64,000 nt of DNA from Ensifer adhaerens (GCA_900215285.1 OCMG01000002.1:186001-250000), one strand, 5' to 3'; counted from the first letter of the stretch, positions 18,274-27,136 are shown. The notes: generated by a model not told the origin, from the letters alone. Translations and numbers: made by a program.

Positions 18274-18824
18274 ATTGCCTCGGCACAGGCGGCGTCCTTC
18301 CAGACGCCCGCGCGACGAAGCCTTGCGCTGATCAGGGCGGCCTCGAGATCGCTGTCACCGGCGGTGGGAAAGGCAAAGCCCTGTCCCACGATCTCCTGCG
18401 GAATGCGCATGCCTGTCGTTCTGCAGCCTGAAAGCTGGACGTGATCCGGCTTCGGCTCTACCCGGCATACCAGGGTCCTGCCGCGAAAAAGGTTGCTGAC
18501 GAAGATCGATGCCTGTGCGCCGCAGGGCCAGCGTGCGCCGGTCCGGGATCTGCAAAGTCGATCCGCCGCAACCGCCTTCAGACCCTTCAGGCGGAATTCG
18601 GTTCCATTGGCCGAAAAGCTGGCGCTGTCATGCATGTCTATCCGGAGCGGAAAGCTGATGGTTTCGGCCCCCTCCAGACCCAGAACCAGGCTGGGCAGCC
18701 GCTCGAAATTCTGCTTCGTGGGATCGACGCGGACCGGCCTGTTTGTCCAGATGGCATCCTCCGCGACGGCAAGCTCCGAGAAGGCCAGCTGCAGGATCGC
18801 CAACAAAATTACGGGACGCGTCAT
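18261..18824 (-). CDS. Exported SNase-like (thermonuclease-fold) protein
   Basis: 187 aa. A signal peptide (MTRPVILLAILQLAFSELAVA) precedes a domain with the spacing of a degenerate staphylococcal-nuclease OB fold: FRLKGLKAVAADRLC, RWPCGAQASIFVSNLFRGRT, then IPQEIVGQGFAF and the C-terminal helix ISARLRRAGVWKDA. The usual catalytic Arg/Asp/Glu set is not evident, so nuclease activity is doubtful. Related small proteins (ExoI-type) occur in rhizobial exopolysaccharide loci. ATG 18824 is chosen because the secretion signal begins there. Its 3' end overlaps the convergent gene by 13 nt. Confidence 0.6.
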   Translation of the reverse strand: MTRPVILLAILQLAFSELAVAEDAIWTNRPVRVDPTKQNFERLPSLVLGLEGAETISFPLRIDMHDSASFSANGTEFRLKGLKAVAADRLCRSRTGARWPCGAQASIFVSNLFRGRTLVCRVEPKPDHVQLSGCRTTGMRIPQEIVGQGFAFPTAGDSDLEAALISARLRRAGVWKDAACAEAIHSC

Positions 18825-18970
18825 TTCCACCACCCCCGCAGGCTCATGCGCTGCACAAAATTTGCCATCACAGTGTAGCTGAAACGGAAGTGCCGTAAAG
18901 CGCAACCGCAATCCAGAGCGATCGCCGTACCACGCCACAGGTCACGGAGAGGGACGACCGGGCGGTTCGC

Positions 18971-20137
18971 TCAATCGCTGCCGAACAGATCGCGCGTATA
19001 GATCTTCCCGGAGACATCGCCGAGTTCCGGAGACATGCGGTTCGAGAGGATCACGTCAGCCTCCGCCTTGAAGGCCTCAAGATCGCGATAGACCACGGAG
19101 CCGAAAAAGCTGGCCTCCTTCAGCGATGGCTCGAAGACAATGACCGGCACGCCCTTGGCCTTGATGCGCTTCATGATCCCCTGAATGCTGGAGGATCTGA
19201 AATTGTCGGAGCCCGCCTTCATGATCAACCGGTAGACACCCACCACGGAGGGCTTCCGACGCAAGATGTCCTCCGCGACAAAGTCCTTGCGGGTCGTGTT
19301 CGATGTCACGATCGCGTTGATCAGGTTCTGTGGCACGTCCCGGTAATTTGCCAGAAGCTGCTTCGTGTCCTTCGGCAGGCAATATCCGCCATAGCCAAAG
19401 GACGGATTGTTGTAATGCGTGCCGATACGGGGATCGAGACCGACGCCGTCGATGATCTGGCGGGTGTTCAGGCCGTGGGTTGCGGCGAACGTGTCCAGTT
19501 CATTGAAATAGGCCACGCGCATTGCAAGATAGGTATTGGCGAAAAGCTTGATCGCCTCGGCCTCGGTGGAGTCGGTCAGAAGTGTCGGAACGTCCTGCTT
19601 TTCAGCACAACTTTTCAGGATTTCGGCAAAAACCCGGGCCCTGTCGGAGCGTTCGCCTACAACAATGCGCGAGGGATGGAGGTTGTCGTGGAGCGCCCGG
19701 CCCTCGCGCAGGAATTCCGGCGAGAAGATCAGGTTTTCACATCCGAAATCTCGTCTCACGCGCTCCGTATAGCCCACCGGAACCGTCGACTTGATCACCA
19801 TGACGGCCTTCGGATTGATCGCGAGGACGTCGCGGACGACGGCCTCGATCGATGTGGTGTCAAAATGGTTTGTGACGGGATCGTAATTTGTCGGCGTGGC
19901 AATGACGACGAAACTGGCCTGATCATAGGCTTCCTGTTTCGACAGCGTCGCCTTCAGACGCAAGGGCTTGTTGGCGAGGAAGGCTTCAAGTTCGGTATCG
20001 GTGAACGGGCTCCGGCCACTGTTGATGAGTTCGACGCGCTCCGGGACGATATCAAGAGCGACAACATCATGATGCTGCGCCATCAGCACTGCGTTCGAAA
20101 GCCCGACATACCCCGTTCCAACAACTGCAATTTTCAT
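18971..20137 (-). CDS. ugd: UDP-glucose 6-dehydrogenase
   Basis: 388 aa, the length of the short E. coli-type Ugd. It oxidises UDP-glucose to UDP-glucuronate with two NAD+. The NAD-binding [15 protein letters not shown] is at ~7-21, [13 protein letters not shown] is conserved, and the catalytic cysteine lies in [18 protein letters not shown] 20137 is preferred to the in-frame GTG one codon upstream. The gene stands apart from the main polysaccharide operon, but its product, like that of colanic acid ugd, would feed a glucuronate-containing repeat unit. Confidence 0.94.
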   Translation of the reverse strand: MKIAVVGTGYVGLSNAVLMAQHHDVVALDIVPERVELINSGRSPFTDTELEAFLANKPLRLKATLSKQEAYDQASFVVIATPTNYDPVTNHFDTTSIEAVVRDVLAINPKAVMVIKSTVPVGYTERVRRDFGCENLIFSPEFLREGRALHDNLHPSRIVVGERSDRARVFAEILKSCAEKQDVPTLLTDSTEAEAIKLFANTYLAMRVAYFNELDTFAATHGLNTRQIIDGVGLDPRIGTHYNNPSFGYGGYCLPKDTKQLLANYRDVPQNLINAIVTSNTTRKDFVAEDILRRKPSVVGVYRLIMKAGSDNFRSSSIQGIMKRIKAKGVPVIVFEPSLKEASFFGSVVYRDLEAFKAEADVILSNRMSPELGDVSGKIYTRDLFGSD

Positions 20138-20753
20138 CACACATCCATTATCACGCTCGATCGAGCAGATTGAAGGGAGCGCAGGCGCGCATGTGACACA
20201 ACCTGCACAGGCTCAGAGAGGCATAGCCGACGGACTGTATGGATGCCTGGACTCACGCCTCCGCAAGACCGCCGGATTTTGTTTGCCACCGGCCCCGGAG
20301 GGGAGCCGCGGCAGGCACGAGCGACCCGGTTGCATGCAGCCCTGTCGGCGCGCAAAGGTATTAGTAGCGAAAGATTGCTGCATTGCAAAGCAAAGGGCTT
20401 TCATCGTGGTTACTGCCGCAGTTCGCCGTAGAAACAGTGCTTTGCAGCAAAGGCTCCCCTGTCAATATCCTTCAATCTTGTCGATTTGCACTCCGGCAGA
20501 TGACAGTCACGTGAAGCTGGTCGCGGACAGGTCCCGACAATTTCGGCGCGGCAGGAAACGTCCGTTGGCGGGAAGGGCTCGGATGCCATCCTGCTCCGCA
20601 TCCTTCGACTGCGAAAAATTCGACAGATACCCCGTATCGCAGGGCGCCGAACGCTTGTGACTTTCCCGAGCTGATTTTATAATTCAAGCCACGCGGTGTC
20701 CTGTTGTTTCGGCGCGGGTCGCGGGTAATGCGACCGGATTGCGGACAACGAAC
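20138..20753. other. 616-bp gap upstream of ugd
   Basis: Presumed to contain the ugd promoter at its left end. Several open frames cross it on both strands, but none has a ribosome site or protein-like composition. Nothing else is recognised until the small membrane ORF at 20754. Confidence 0.45.
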
Positions 20754-20915
20754 GTGAGAATTCAGCTCCTCCTGATTTTTCTGCTGGTAAGCCTGATCTG
20801 CTGGGGCGGATTTTTCTGGGCGGCGCGAGACAGCTACAGGAGTGCGCAAGACGTCGGCCTGATGCCAAATCTGCACATCAAGGAACATCTGCGTCTCACC
20901 GACGACGAGTTGTAG
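20754..20915 (+). CDS. Small single-span membrane protein, 53 aa (candidate)
   Basis: A GTG-started frame of 53 codons. It encodes MRIQLLLIFLLVSLICWGGF, a strong hydrophobic segment, followed by an amphipathic polar tail (ARDSYRSAQDVG, then HIKEHLRLTDDEL). The clean topology (one N-terminal span, charged C-terminal tail) is unlike random GC-rich frames around it. The ribosome site is poor, with only a GGACAA-like sequence ~8 nt upstream. It lies alone between the ugd promoter region and the kinase gene. Function unknown. Confidence 0.5.
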   Translation: MRIQLLLIFLLVSLICWGGFFWAARDSYRSAQDVGLMPNLHIKEHLRLTDDEL

Positions 20916-20961
20916 CGCACGGACTTGTCTCCGGGCCAGTCGCCGGCCTCGGCAGTCTCCC

Positions 20962-21594
20962 TCAGGCGGAGATCACGACATCGGGCCGGATGCTGCCCTC
21001 CCGGACCCTTCGGCCGTTGGGCAGGTCATTGCCATCCAGTTTCCAGACGCGATCTTCGGGCGAGAGATCCTTCCAGCGCTCCTCCAGCCTTGCCCTCAGC
21101 ACAGTCTCCGGCTCTTCGATCATGACGGTCAGGTCGTAGTGCTGATGCAGGTCACGCCACCGCCCTTCATCGAGTAACAGATAGTTGCCCTCGGCGATGA
21201 TGTAACGGACAGACTGCGGGATCATGCGCGCCCCGGCGCGCGCGATCTCAATCGCGCGATCGAAGACGGGCACCGCGATCTCAGGCTCCGTGTTGCGGCG
21301 AAGGCGCAGCAGCATATGCGCAAAACCCGCTGCGTCGAATGTTTCCGGCGCGCCCTTGCGCGGACGCAGCCCACGCGGCACGAGCAGCATGTCGTCGTAG
21401 TGATAGCCATCCATGGGCAACACTGCGGCAGAGCCCGGCTCCGCACCGTTCAGGACATCTGCAATCTTCTCCGCCAGTGTTGACTTGCCGGCACCCGGCG
21501 GCCCCGCGACGGCCACGATGACCCTGTTGCCGGAATTCCCCCGGCCGATAATCGCAGCGATGAGCGTTTCCAGCGTTGCAACCGTATCCGTCAT
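20962..21594 (-). CDS. P-loop nucleoside/sugar kinase-like protein
   Basis: 210 aa. Walker A is GPPGAGKSTLAEK at ~31-43, followed by PMDGYHYDD (uridine-kinase/PRK-type substrate loop), YIIAEGNYLLLDE (Walker B/lid region) and ERWKDLSPEDRVW. This matches the FrcK/uridine-kinase-like family often annotated as nucleoside/nucleotide kinase. ATG 21594 (MTDTVATLE) is chosen over longer frames. It lies 103 nt downstream of phnF on the same strand, so it may share its transcript. A role in handling ribose intermediates of phosphonate breakdown is conceivable but unproven. Confidence 0.75.
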   Translation of the reverse strand: MTDTVATLETLIAAIIGRGNSGNRVIVAVAGPPGAGKSTLAEKIADVLNGAEPGSAAVLPMDGYHYDDMLLVPRGLRPRKGAPETFDAAGFAHMLLRLRRNTEPEIAVPVFDRAIEIARAGARMIPQSVRYIIAEGNYLLLDEGRWRDLHQHYDLTVMIEEPETVLRARLEERWKDLSPEDRVWKLDGNDLPNGRRVREGSIRPDVVISA

Positions 21595-21697
21595 GATAGT
21601 CCTGTCCCAATCTCGTGACCGGCACGTTCCCTCATCCGGCACGACGAGGCAAGCGCCAGTCCAGTCAAGCAACAGTTTTCAGCTTTCCGGAGCGCCG

Positions 21698-22453
21698 TCA
21701 AAGTTCCATGTCGGCCCCGACATGGAGGCTGACACGGCCGGCTGAAAAGAGCGTGCGGGAATATTGTACCGGCGTGCCGTCGAGATCGGTATTGATCGCC
21801 AGGGCCTCCAGTACGATACCGCCCGGCGTGAGGCGCAGCCATTGCCGCTCGCGCTCGTCGGCATGCCGGGCCGATATGTCGGTGGAAATGCGGACGTAAT
21901 CGGCAAGCCCCATGGCTGCGAAGGACCGTGTGACCGAATGCTCTCGGCGAAAATGCTCGTCTATCCCCGAGAAGCGGGCGGCAGGGAAGTAATGGAAGGC
22001 CAATGAGACGGGAACGCCATCGGCAAGGCCAAGCGTTTCCAGCGTGACGCAAGGCGTGGCCGGCGCAATGTGCAGCGCAGCCGCGACGTCCTGGGAAGCG
22101 AAAGCCTCGCCCGAGGCGATGTAGACCGATTCCGGCCGACGCGCCTGACCGCCCAGCCCCGATGAAAAGCGGGTGCGCCTCGAGATCGGCATCTTCAGCC
22201 GGACATCGGAGAGGATCTCCGTCCCCCTGCCCGGCTTGGCCTTGACGATGCCTTCGTTCTGAAGAGCCGCAATAGCAGCACGAACGGTGTGGCGATTGAC
22301 GCCGAAGCGCTCCGCCAAAGCCATCTCGCCCGGCAGCTTGCCCGCCTCGCGAAATTCGCCAGCGCCGATGGCGACTCGAATATCGTCTGCAATCTGCCGC
22401 CAGAGCGCCACGCCGCTCGTCCTGTCGATTCCCGCCTGCTTCGTTCCAGTCAT
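21698..22453 (-). CDS. phnF: GntR/HutC-family regulator of phosphonate genes
   Basis: 251 aa. An N-terminal winged helix-turn-helix (VALWRQIADDIRVAIGAGEF, then LAERFGVNRHTVRAAIAALQ) is followed by a C-terminal UTRA effector domain (residues ~90-245). The order phnF divergent from phnGHIJKL is typical of rhizobial phn loci. ATG 22453 with GGTGA 7 nt upstream is preferred to the TTG at 22468. It probably represses the phn genes and senses a phosphonate-related metabolite or phosphate status. A palindrome at 22508-22519 is a candidate operator. Confidence 0.9.
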   Translation of the reverse strand: MTGTKQAGIDRTSGVALWRQIADDIRVAIGAGEFREAGKLPGEMALAERFGVNRHTVRAAIAALQNEGIVKAKPGRGTEILSDVRLKMPISRRTRFSSGLGGQARRPESVYIASGEAFASQDVAAALHIAPATPCVTLETLGLADGVPVSLAFHYFPAARFSGIDEHFRREHSVTRSFAAMGLADYVRISTDISARHADERERQWLRLTPGGIVLEALAINTDLDGTPVQYSRTLFSAGRVSLHVGADMEL

Positions 22454-22457
22454 GAAG

Positions 22458-22475
22458 ATGTCACCCAAATGTCAC
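22458..22475. promoter_or_regulatory. PHO-box-like direct repeat before phnG
   Basis: ATGTCAC-CCAA-ATGTCAC: two identical 7-mers with an 11-bp repeat unit, matching the two-half-site form of rhizobial PhoB boxes (CTGTCAT-N4-CTGTCAT). It lies between the divergent phnF and phnG starts, 64 nt from the phnG ATG. A weak -10-like TAGTAA follows at 22486. Confidence 0.65.
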
Positions 22476-22507
22476 TCGACAATGCTAGTAACATGGCCTA
22501 GGTTTAA

Positions 22508-22519
22508 TTGTCTAGATAA
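22508..22519. promoter_or_regulatory. Candidate PhnF operator
   Basis: TTGTCTAGATAA is an imperfect palindrome (one mismatched pair around TCTAGA) in the phnF-phnG gap, 19 nt upstream of the phnG start. HutC-subfamily GntR regulators usually bind short A/T-flanked palindromes of this kind. Assignment to PhnF is by position only. Confidence 0.4.
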
Positions 22520-22538
22520 ATATACATTTGAGGTTCAG

Positions 22539-23021
22539 ATGCACACCGCAGCGAAGACAGAACCGGCAAGGCCCATGCGCGCCGCCGATGAGGCGCGAAA
22601 GCGCAGGATTGAACGCCTCGCCCGCGCAACACCTGACGAAATGGCGCAGGCGCTTGATACCATGGGCGGCGCCCCGGAAGCCGTGAACCTGCGTGGCCCG
22701 GAAACGGGTCTTGTCATGATCCGCGGCCGCATGGGCGGTACAGGTTCGCTCTTCAATCTGGGCGAAGCCACCGTCACCCGCGCCACGATCCGCCTCGCCA
22801 CGGGAGCCGTTGGTCACGGCCAGCGCCTCGGCGGCGACAAGGCCGCGGCGCGTCTTGCTGCCATTCTGGACGCCATGGGCGAGATGCCGGCGCATCGCCC
22901 GGCAGTCGAAGCGTTCTGCGCTGAAGTCGCGCTGCGACTGGAAGCTGAAGATGCCAAGCTCGCGGCCGAAACGGCGGCCACGCGGGTCGATTTCTTCACC
23001 ATGGTTCGGGGAGACGATTGA
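22539..23021 (+). CDS. phnG: C-P lyase core subunit PhnG
   Basis: 160 aa. It is part of the PhnGHIJ complex which, with PhnI, transfers alkylphosphonate onto ATP-ribose (adenine displacement) to make ribose 1-phosphonate 5-triphosphate. ARATPDEMAQALD, RGPETGLVMIRGRMGGTGS and FNLGEATVTRATIRLATG are family blocks. ATG 22539 with GAGG 5 nt upstream is chosen; the frame is open much further but through the intergenic region. Its TGA overlaps the phnH ATG by one base, so the two are co-translated. Confidence 0.93.
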   Translation: MHTAAKTEPARPMRAADEARKRRIERLARATPDEMAQALDTMGGAPEAVNLRGPETGLVMIRGRMGGTGSLFNLGEATVTRATIRLATGAVGHGQRLGGDKAAARLAAILDAMGEMPAHRPAVEAFCAEVALRLEAEDAKLAAETAATRVDFFTMVRGDD

Positions 23022-23629
23022 TGTCCTTGCACACGGAAGCTCTTGAGGGCGGTTTCGCCAATCCCGTTCTCGGCGCGCAGGCCACGTTCCGCGCCCTGAT
23101 GGACGCCATGGCCCGCCCCGGCACGACCGGCGCCTGCGCCGCGGGCACCGCACCGCCGCACCCGATGGGTCGCGCGCAGGGGGCAGTTGCTCTGACACTC
23201 GCCGATCACGACACGCCGGTCTGGCTCTCGCCAGCGCTGGCAAATCCGACCCTCAAGGGCTGGATCGGCTTCCACACCGGCGCGGAGATCGTCGCCTCGT
23301 CGGCTCATGCGCGCTTCGCCTTCCTCGCCGCTGGCGAGCCGATACCCGATTTCCACGGCTTCACCGCCGGTTCTCAGGATTATCCGGACCGTTCCGCCAC
23401 GCTCGTCATCGAGCTTCCCGCCTTGACCGGAGGCCCCGAACTCAAGGCCAGCGGTCCCGGCATCAAGAACAGCACGGTCATTGCGCCACAGGGCCTGCCC
23501 GCCGATTTCCTGCGCCGCTGGGCCGCCAACCGCGCCTTCTTTCCGCTCGGTCTCGACATCGTCTTCACGGCCGGCACGGAACTGATGGCACTGCCCCGCT
23601 CCACCGATCTTCAACCCCTGGGAGGCTGA
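23021..23629 (+). CDS. phnH: C-P lyase core subunit PhnH
   Basis: 202 aa, normal family length. FANPVLGAQATFRALMDAMARPG, then VWLSPALA and FPLGLDIVFTAGTELMALPR are characteristic of PhnH, a structural member of the C-P lyase core related in fold to PLP transferases but without a cofactor lysine. It starts at the ATG formed with the phnG stop (TGATG) and ends 1 nt before phnI, so translation is tightly coupled. Confidence 0.93.
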   Translation: MSLHTEALEGGFANPVLGAQATFRALMDAMARPGTTGACAAGTAPPHPMGRAQGAVALTLADHDTPVWLSPALANPTLKGWIGFHTGAEIVASSAHARFAFLAAGEPIPDFHGFTAGSQDYPDRSATLVIELPALTGGPELKASGPGIKNSTVIAPQGLPADFLRRWAANRAFFPLGLDIVFTAGTELMALPRSTDLQPLGG

Positions 23630-23630
23630 C

Positions 23631-24737
23631 ATGTATGTAGCCGTAAAGGGCGGCGAAGCCGCCATTGCCAATGCGCATCGCCTCCTCGCCGACCGCCGCC
23701 GGGGCGACCGCTCGCTTCCCGCGCTTTCCATCGAGCAGATCGTCGCGCAACTCGCGCTCGGCGTCGACCGCATCATGGCCGAAGCCTCGCTTTACGACCG
23801 CACGCTCGCAGCGCTCGCCATGCGCCAAGCGCGCGGCGACATGATCGAGGCGATCTTCATCCTGCGCGCCTATCGCACGACGCTGCCGCGCTTCGGCTAT
23901 ACCCGCGCCGTCGATACCGGTGCCATGCTGGTCGAGCGTCGCATTTCCGCGACCTACAAGGACCTGCCGGGCGGCCAGCTGCTCGGCCCGACCTTTGATT
24001 ACACGCATCGCCTGCTCGACCCCTCGCTGCTCGGCGATCATGTCGTAGCGGATGGCCTCCGGCGTGAAGCAGGTTCCGAGCCGGTCATGCGCGTCTCCGA
24101 CATTCTCGCCGGCGAAAGCCTGATCGAGATGGAAGAGCCCGATGAGACCGATACGGTTCCCGGCGACATCACCCGCGAGCCGCTGGAATTCCCGCTTGGC
24201 CGTGACGAGCGTCTTCAGGCGCTTGCGCGCGGTGACGAGGGCTTCCTTCTCGCGCTCGCCTACTCGACCCAGCGCGGCTATGCCCGTACCCATCCGTTCG
24301 CGGGCGAAATCCGCATCGGTCAGGTCGAGGTCGAAATCGACGTTCCGGAACTCGGCTTTGCCGTGTCGCTCGGTCGCGTTCAAGTGACCGAATGCCAGAT
24401 GGTCAACCAGTTCAAGGGATCGGCCAAGCAGCCGCCGCAGTTCACGCGCGGCTACGGCCTCGTTTTCGGCCAGTCCGAACGCAAGGCCATGGCCATGTCG
24501 TTGGTCGACCGGGCGCTTCGGGCTTCCGAATTCGGCGAAGACATTGTGGCACCGGCGCAGGACGAGGAATTCGTCATCTCGCATTCGGACAACGTGCAGG
24601 CCACCGGCTTTGTCGAACACCTGAAACTGCCGCATTACGTCGACTTCCAGGCCGAACTCGACCTCGTCCGCCGCATGCGCCGCGAATATGACGCGGCCCA
24701 GGAGATCGTTGAAGAGATGAAGGAGGCTGCGGAATGA
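23631..24737 (+). CDS. phnI: C-P lyase core subunit PhnI (nucleosidase)
   Basis: 368 aa. PhnI displaces adenine from ATP by phosphonate within the core complex. MYVAVKGGEAAIANAHRLL is the invariant N-terminus. RAYRTTLPRFGYTRAVDTGAM and ISATYKDLPGGQLLGPTFDY are strongly conserved, and TEALAYSTQRGY-like and GLVFGQSERKAMAMSLVDRA segments follow. The downstream phnJ ATG overlaps its stop by 4 nt (ATGA). Confidence 0.95.
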   Translation: MYVAVKGGEAAIANAHRLLADRRRGDRSLPALSIEQIVAQLALGVDRIMAEASLYDRTLAALAMRQARGDMIEAIFILRAYRTTLPRFGYTRAVDTGAMLVERRISATYKDLPGGQLLGPTFDYTHRLLDPSLLGDHVVADGLRREAGSEPVMRVSDILAGESLIEMEEPDETDTVPGDITREPLEFPLGRDERLQALARGDEGFLLALAYSTQRGYARTHPFAGEIRIGQVEVEIDVPELGFAVSLGRVQVTECQMVNQFKGSAKQPPQFTRGYGLVFGQSERKAMAMSLVDRALRASEFGEDIVAPAQDEEFVISHSDNVQATGFVEHLKLPHYVDFQAELDLVRRMRREYDAAQEIVEEMKEAAE

Positions 24738-25627
24738 GTACGCCGGAAACCGAACTCGCAACCTACAATTTCGCCTATCTGGACGAACAGACCAAGCGGA
24801 TGATCCGCCGGGCGATCCTCAAGGCGATTGCCATTCCTGGCTATCAGGTCCCCTTCGCCTCGCGCGAAATGCCCATGCCCTATGGCTGGGGTACCGGCGG
24901 CGTGCAGGTGACGGCCGCCGTCATCGGGCCTGATGACACGCTGAAGGTCATCGACCAGGGCGCCGACGACACGACGAACGCGGTCTCCATCCGCGCCTTC
25001 TTCCAGAAGGTCGCCAATGTCGCCGTCACCACCAAGACGCGCGAGGCGACCGTCATCCAGACGCGCCATCGCATTCCGGAAGAGACCCTGACCGAAGGCC
25101 AGGTGCTCGTCTATCAGGTGCCGATCCCGGAACCGTTGCGCTTCTTGGAACCGCGCGAGACCGAGACGCGCAAGATGCATGCGCTGGAAGAATACGGCCT
25201 CATGCATGTGAAGCTCTACGAGGATATCGCCCGCAACGGCCATATCGCCACGACCTATGCCTATCCGGTCAAGGTCGAGGGCCGCTATGTCATGGACCCT
25301 TCGCCGATCCCGAAATTCGACAATCCGAAAATGCACATGTCGGAGGCGCTTCAGCTCTTCGGCGCGGGCCGCGAGAAGCGGATCTACGCGATCCCGCCGC
25401 ACACGAAGGTCGTCAGCCTCGATTTCGAGGATCATCCGTTTGAGGTCCAGAAATTCGCCAAGCCCTGTGCGCTCTGCGGCGCGCATGGCGTCTATCTCGA
25501 TGAAGTCATCCTGGATGACAAGGGCGGACGCATGTTCGTCTGCTCCGACACCGATTTCTGCGAGGAACGCCGCGAGGCCGGCCATGTCGGCGAATTGGGC
25601 GTGGCCAACAAGGAGGCTGCGGAATGA
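24734..25627 (+). CDS. phnJ: Radical-SAM C-P lyase catalytic subunit
   Basis: 297 aa. PhnJ cleaves the carbon-phosphorus bond of ribose 1-phosphonate 5-phosphate, releasing alkane and the 1,2-cyclic phosphate. The non-canonical cluster motif CX2CX21CX5C is intact: Cys245, Cys248 and Cys270 for the [4Fe-4S] cluster, and Cys276 as the presumed thiyl-radical residue (DTDFCEERR). NFAYLDEQTKRMIRRAILKA is the family N-terminus. It is coupled by ATGA overlaps to phnI upstream and phnK downstream. Confidence 0.96.
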   Translation: MSTPETELATYNFAYLDEQTKRMIRRAILKAIAIPGYQVPFASREMPMPYGWGTGGVQVTAAVIGPDDTLKVIDQGADDTTNAVSIRAFFQKVANVAVTTKTREATVIQTRHRIPEETLTEGQVLVYQVPIPEPLRFLEPRETETRKMHALEEYGLMHVKLYEDIARNGHIATTYAYPVKVEGRYVMDPSPIPKFDNPKMHMSEALQLFGAGREKRIYAIPPHTKVVSLDFEDHPFEVQKFAKPCALCGAHGVYLDEVILDDKGGRMFVCSDTDFCEERREAGHVGELGVANKEAAE

Positions 25628-26400
25628 GCGATCAACCGCTTCTGAAAGTTCACGAACTCTCGAAATTCTATGGATCGCGCATTGGCTGCCGCGATGTCAG
25701 TTTCGATCTTTGGCCGGGTGAGGTTCTGGCGATCGTCGGCGAGTCCGGTTCCGGCAAGACGACGCTGCTCAACTGCCTTTCGACCCGCCTCACCGCCGAT
25801 GTGGGCTGCGTCGAGTATCTGATGCGGGACGGGCAGTATCGCAATCTGGCGACCATGCCGGAGGCCGAGCGCCGCTTCCTCATGCGGACAGACTGGGGCT
25901 TCGTCCACCAGAACCCGGCCGACGGGTTGCGCATGACGGTCTCGGCCGGCGCCAATGTCGGCGAGCGACTGATGGCGGTGGGCGAGCGGCACTATGGCCG
26001 CATCCGCGAAACCGCCGGCGACTGGCTCGGCCGCGTCGAAATCGGCCTCGACCGTATGGACGACCAGCCGCGCGCCTTTTCCGGCGGCATGCGCCAACGC
26101 CTGCAGATCGCCCGCAATCTCGTCACCTCCCCGCGCCTCGTCTTCATGGACGAGCCGACCGGCGGTCTCGACGTTTCGGTGCAGGCCCGCCTGCTCGATC
26201 TCATCCGCGGCCTCGTGCAGGACCTCGGTCTCGCGGTCATCGTCGTGACCCACGACCTCGCCGTTGCCCGATTGCTCTCGCATCGCATGATGGTGATGAA
26301 GGACGGCCACGTCATCGAACATGGGCTCACCGATCGCGTCCTCGACGACCCGCGCGAACCCTACACCCAGCTTCTCGTCTCCTCGATCCTTCAGGTCTGA
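25624..26400 (+). CDS. phnK: C-P lyase ABC-type ATPase PhnK
   Basis: 258 aa. An ABC ATPase that binds the PhnJ face of the core complex rather than a membrane permease. Walker A is GESGSGKTTLLN, the signature FSGGMRQRLQIARN, Walker B VFMDEPTGGLD, and the H-loop VTHDLAVAR. SKFYGSRIGCRDVSFDLWPGEV is PhnK-like and also resembles oligopeptide-importer ATPases. It begins inside the phnJ stop (ATGA) and is followed by phnL after 28 nt. Confidence 0.93.
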   Translation: MSDQPLLKVHELSKFYGSRIGCRDVSFDLWPGEVLAIVGESGSGKTTLLNCLSTRLTADVGCVEYLMRDGQYRNLATMPEAERRFLMRTDWGFVHQNPADGLRMTVSAGANVGERLMAVGERHYGRIRETAGDWLGRVEIGLDRMDDQPRAFSGGMRQRLQIARNLVTSPRLVFMDEPTGGLDVSVQARLLDLIRGLVQDLGLAVIVVTHDLAVARLLSHRMMVMKDGHVIEHGLTDRVLDDPREPYTQLLVSSILQV

Positions 26401-26428
26401 GGACAAACAAAGAGATAGGAAGAAATCC

Positions 26429-27133
26429 ATGGCAACGCCGCTTGTCGTTTCCGAAGTCGCGAAATCCTTCACCATGCATTTGCGTGGAGGCACGCTGCTT
26501 CCCGTCATCCAGGACGTCAACTTTTCGGTGAAGGCAGGCGAATGCGCCGTGCTCGGCGGTCCCTCGGGCGCCGGCAAGAGCTCGATCCTGAAAATGTTGT
26601 TCGGCAACTATTCGGTCGATACCGGCCAGATCCTCGTCAATCACGAGGGCCGTGTCATCGACCTCGCCATCGTCGATCCGCGCACCGTCATCCAAGTCCG
26701 GCGCAACACGATCGGCTATGTCAGCCAGTTCCTGCGCGTCGTCCCGCGCGTCTCGGCGCTCGACATCGTCGCTGAACCGCTGACGGCACGCGGCGCACCC
26801 CTTCAAGCCGCCCGTGCCCGGGCCGAGGAACTGCTCTCGGCTCTCAACCTGCCGCGCGAACTCTGGTCGCTGCCGCCCGCCACCTTCTCCGGCGGCGAAC
26901 AGCAGCGCGTCAACATCGCGCGCGGCTTCATCACCGACCACCCGATCCTGCTTCTGGATGAACCGACCGCCTCGCTGGACGCCAAAAACCGGGAAGTCGT
27001 GATTGCGATGATCGAAGAAAAGAAGAAGGCCGGCGTCGCCCTTCTCGGCATCTTCCACGACGAGGACGTGCGCGAGCGCGTCGCCGACCGCATCATCGAC
27101 GTTTCCGGCTTCTCAGCGCGAAAGGCTGCCTGA
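26429..27133 (+). CDS. phnL: C-P lyase ABC-type ATPase PhnL
   Basis: 234 aa. The second ABC protein of the C-P lyase machinery; in E. coli it docks on PhnK. Walker A is GGPSGAGKSSILK, the signature FSGGEQQRVNIARGF, and Walker B LLLDEPTASLD. SFTMHLRGGTLLPVIQDVNF is PhnL-specific. ATG 26429 with AGGAAG 6 nt upstream is chosen; the frame is open further back but inside phnK. The hexapeptide transferase follows after 3 nt. Confidence 0.93.
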   Translation: MATPLVVSEVAKSFTMHLRGGTLLPVIQDVNFSVKAGECAVLGGPSGAGKSSILKMLFGNYSVDTGQILVNHEGRVIDLAIVDPRTVIQVRRNTIGYVSQFLRVVPRVSALDIVAEPLTARGAPLQAARARAEELLSALNLPRELWSLPPATFSGGEQQRVNIARGFITDHPILLLDEPTASLDAKNREVVIAMIEEKKKAGVALLGIFHDEDVRERVADRIIDVSGFSARKAA

Positions 27134-27136
27134 TCC

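Noticed and set aside
20193..20660. 155-codon plus-strand frame in the ugd upstream gap
   Set aside because: No ribosome site, Arg/Pro/Cys-rich irregular composition and overlapping frames of similar quality on the other strand.
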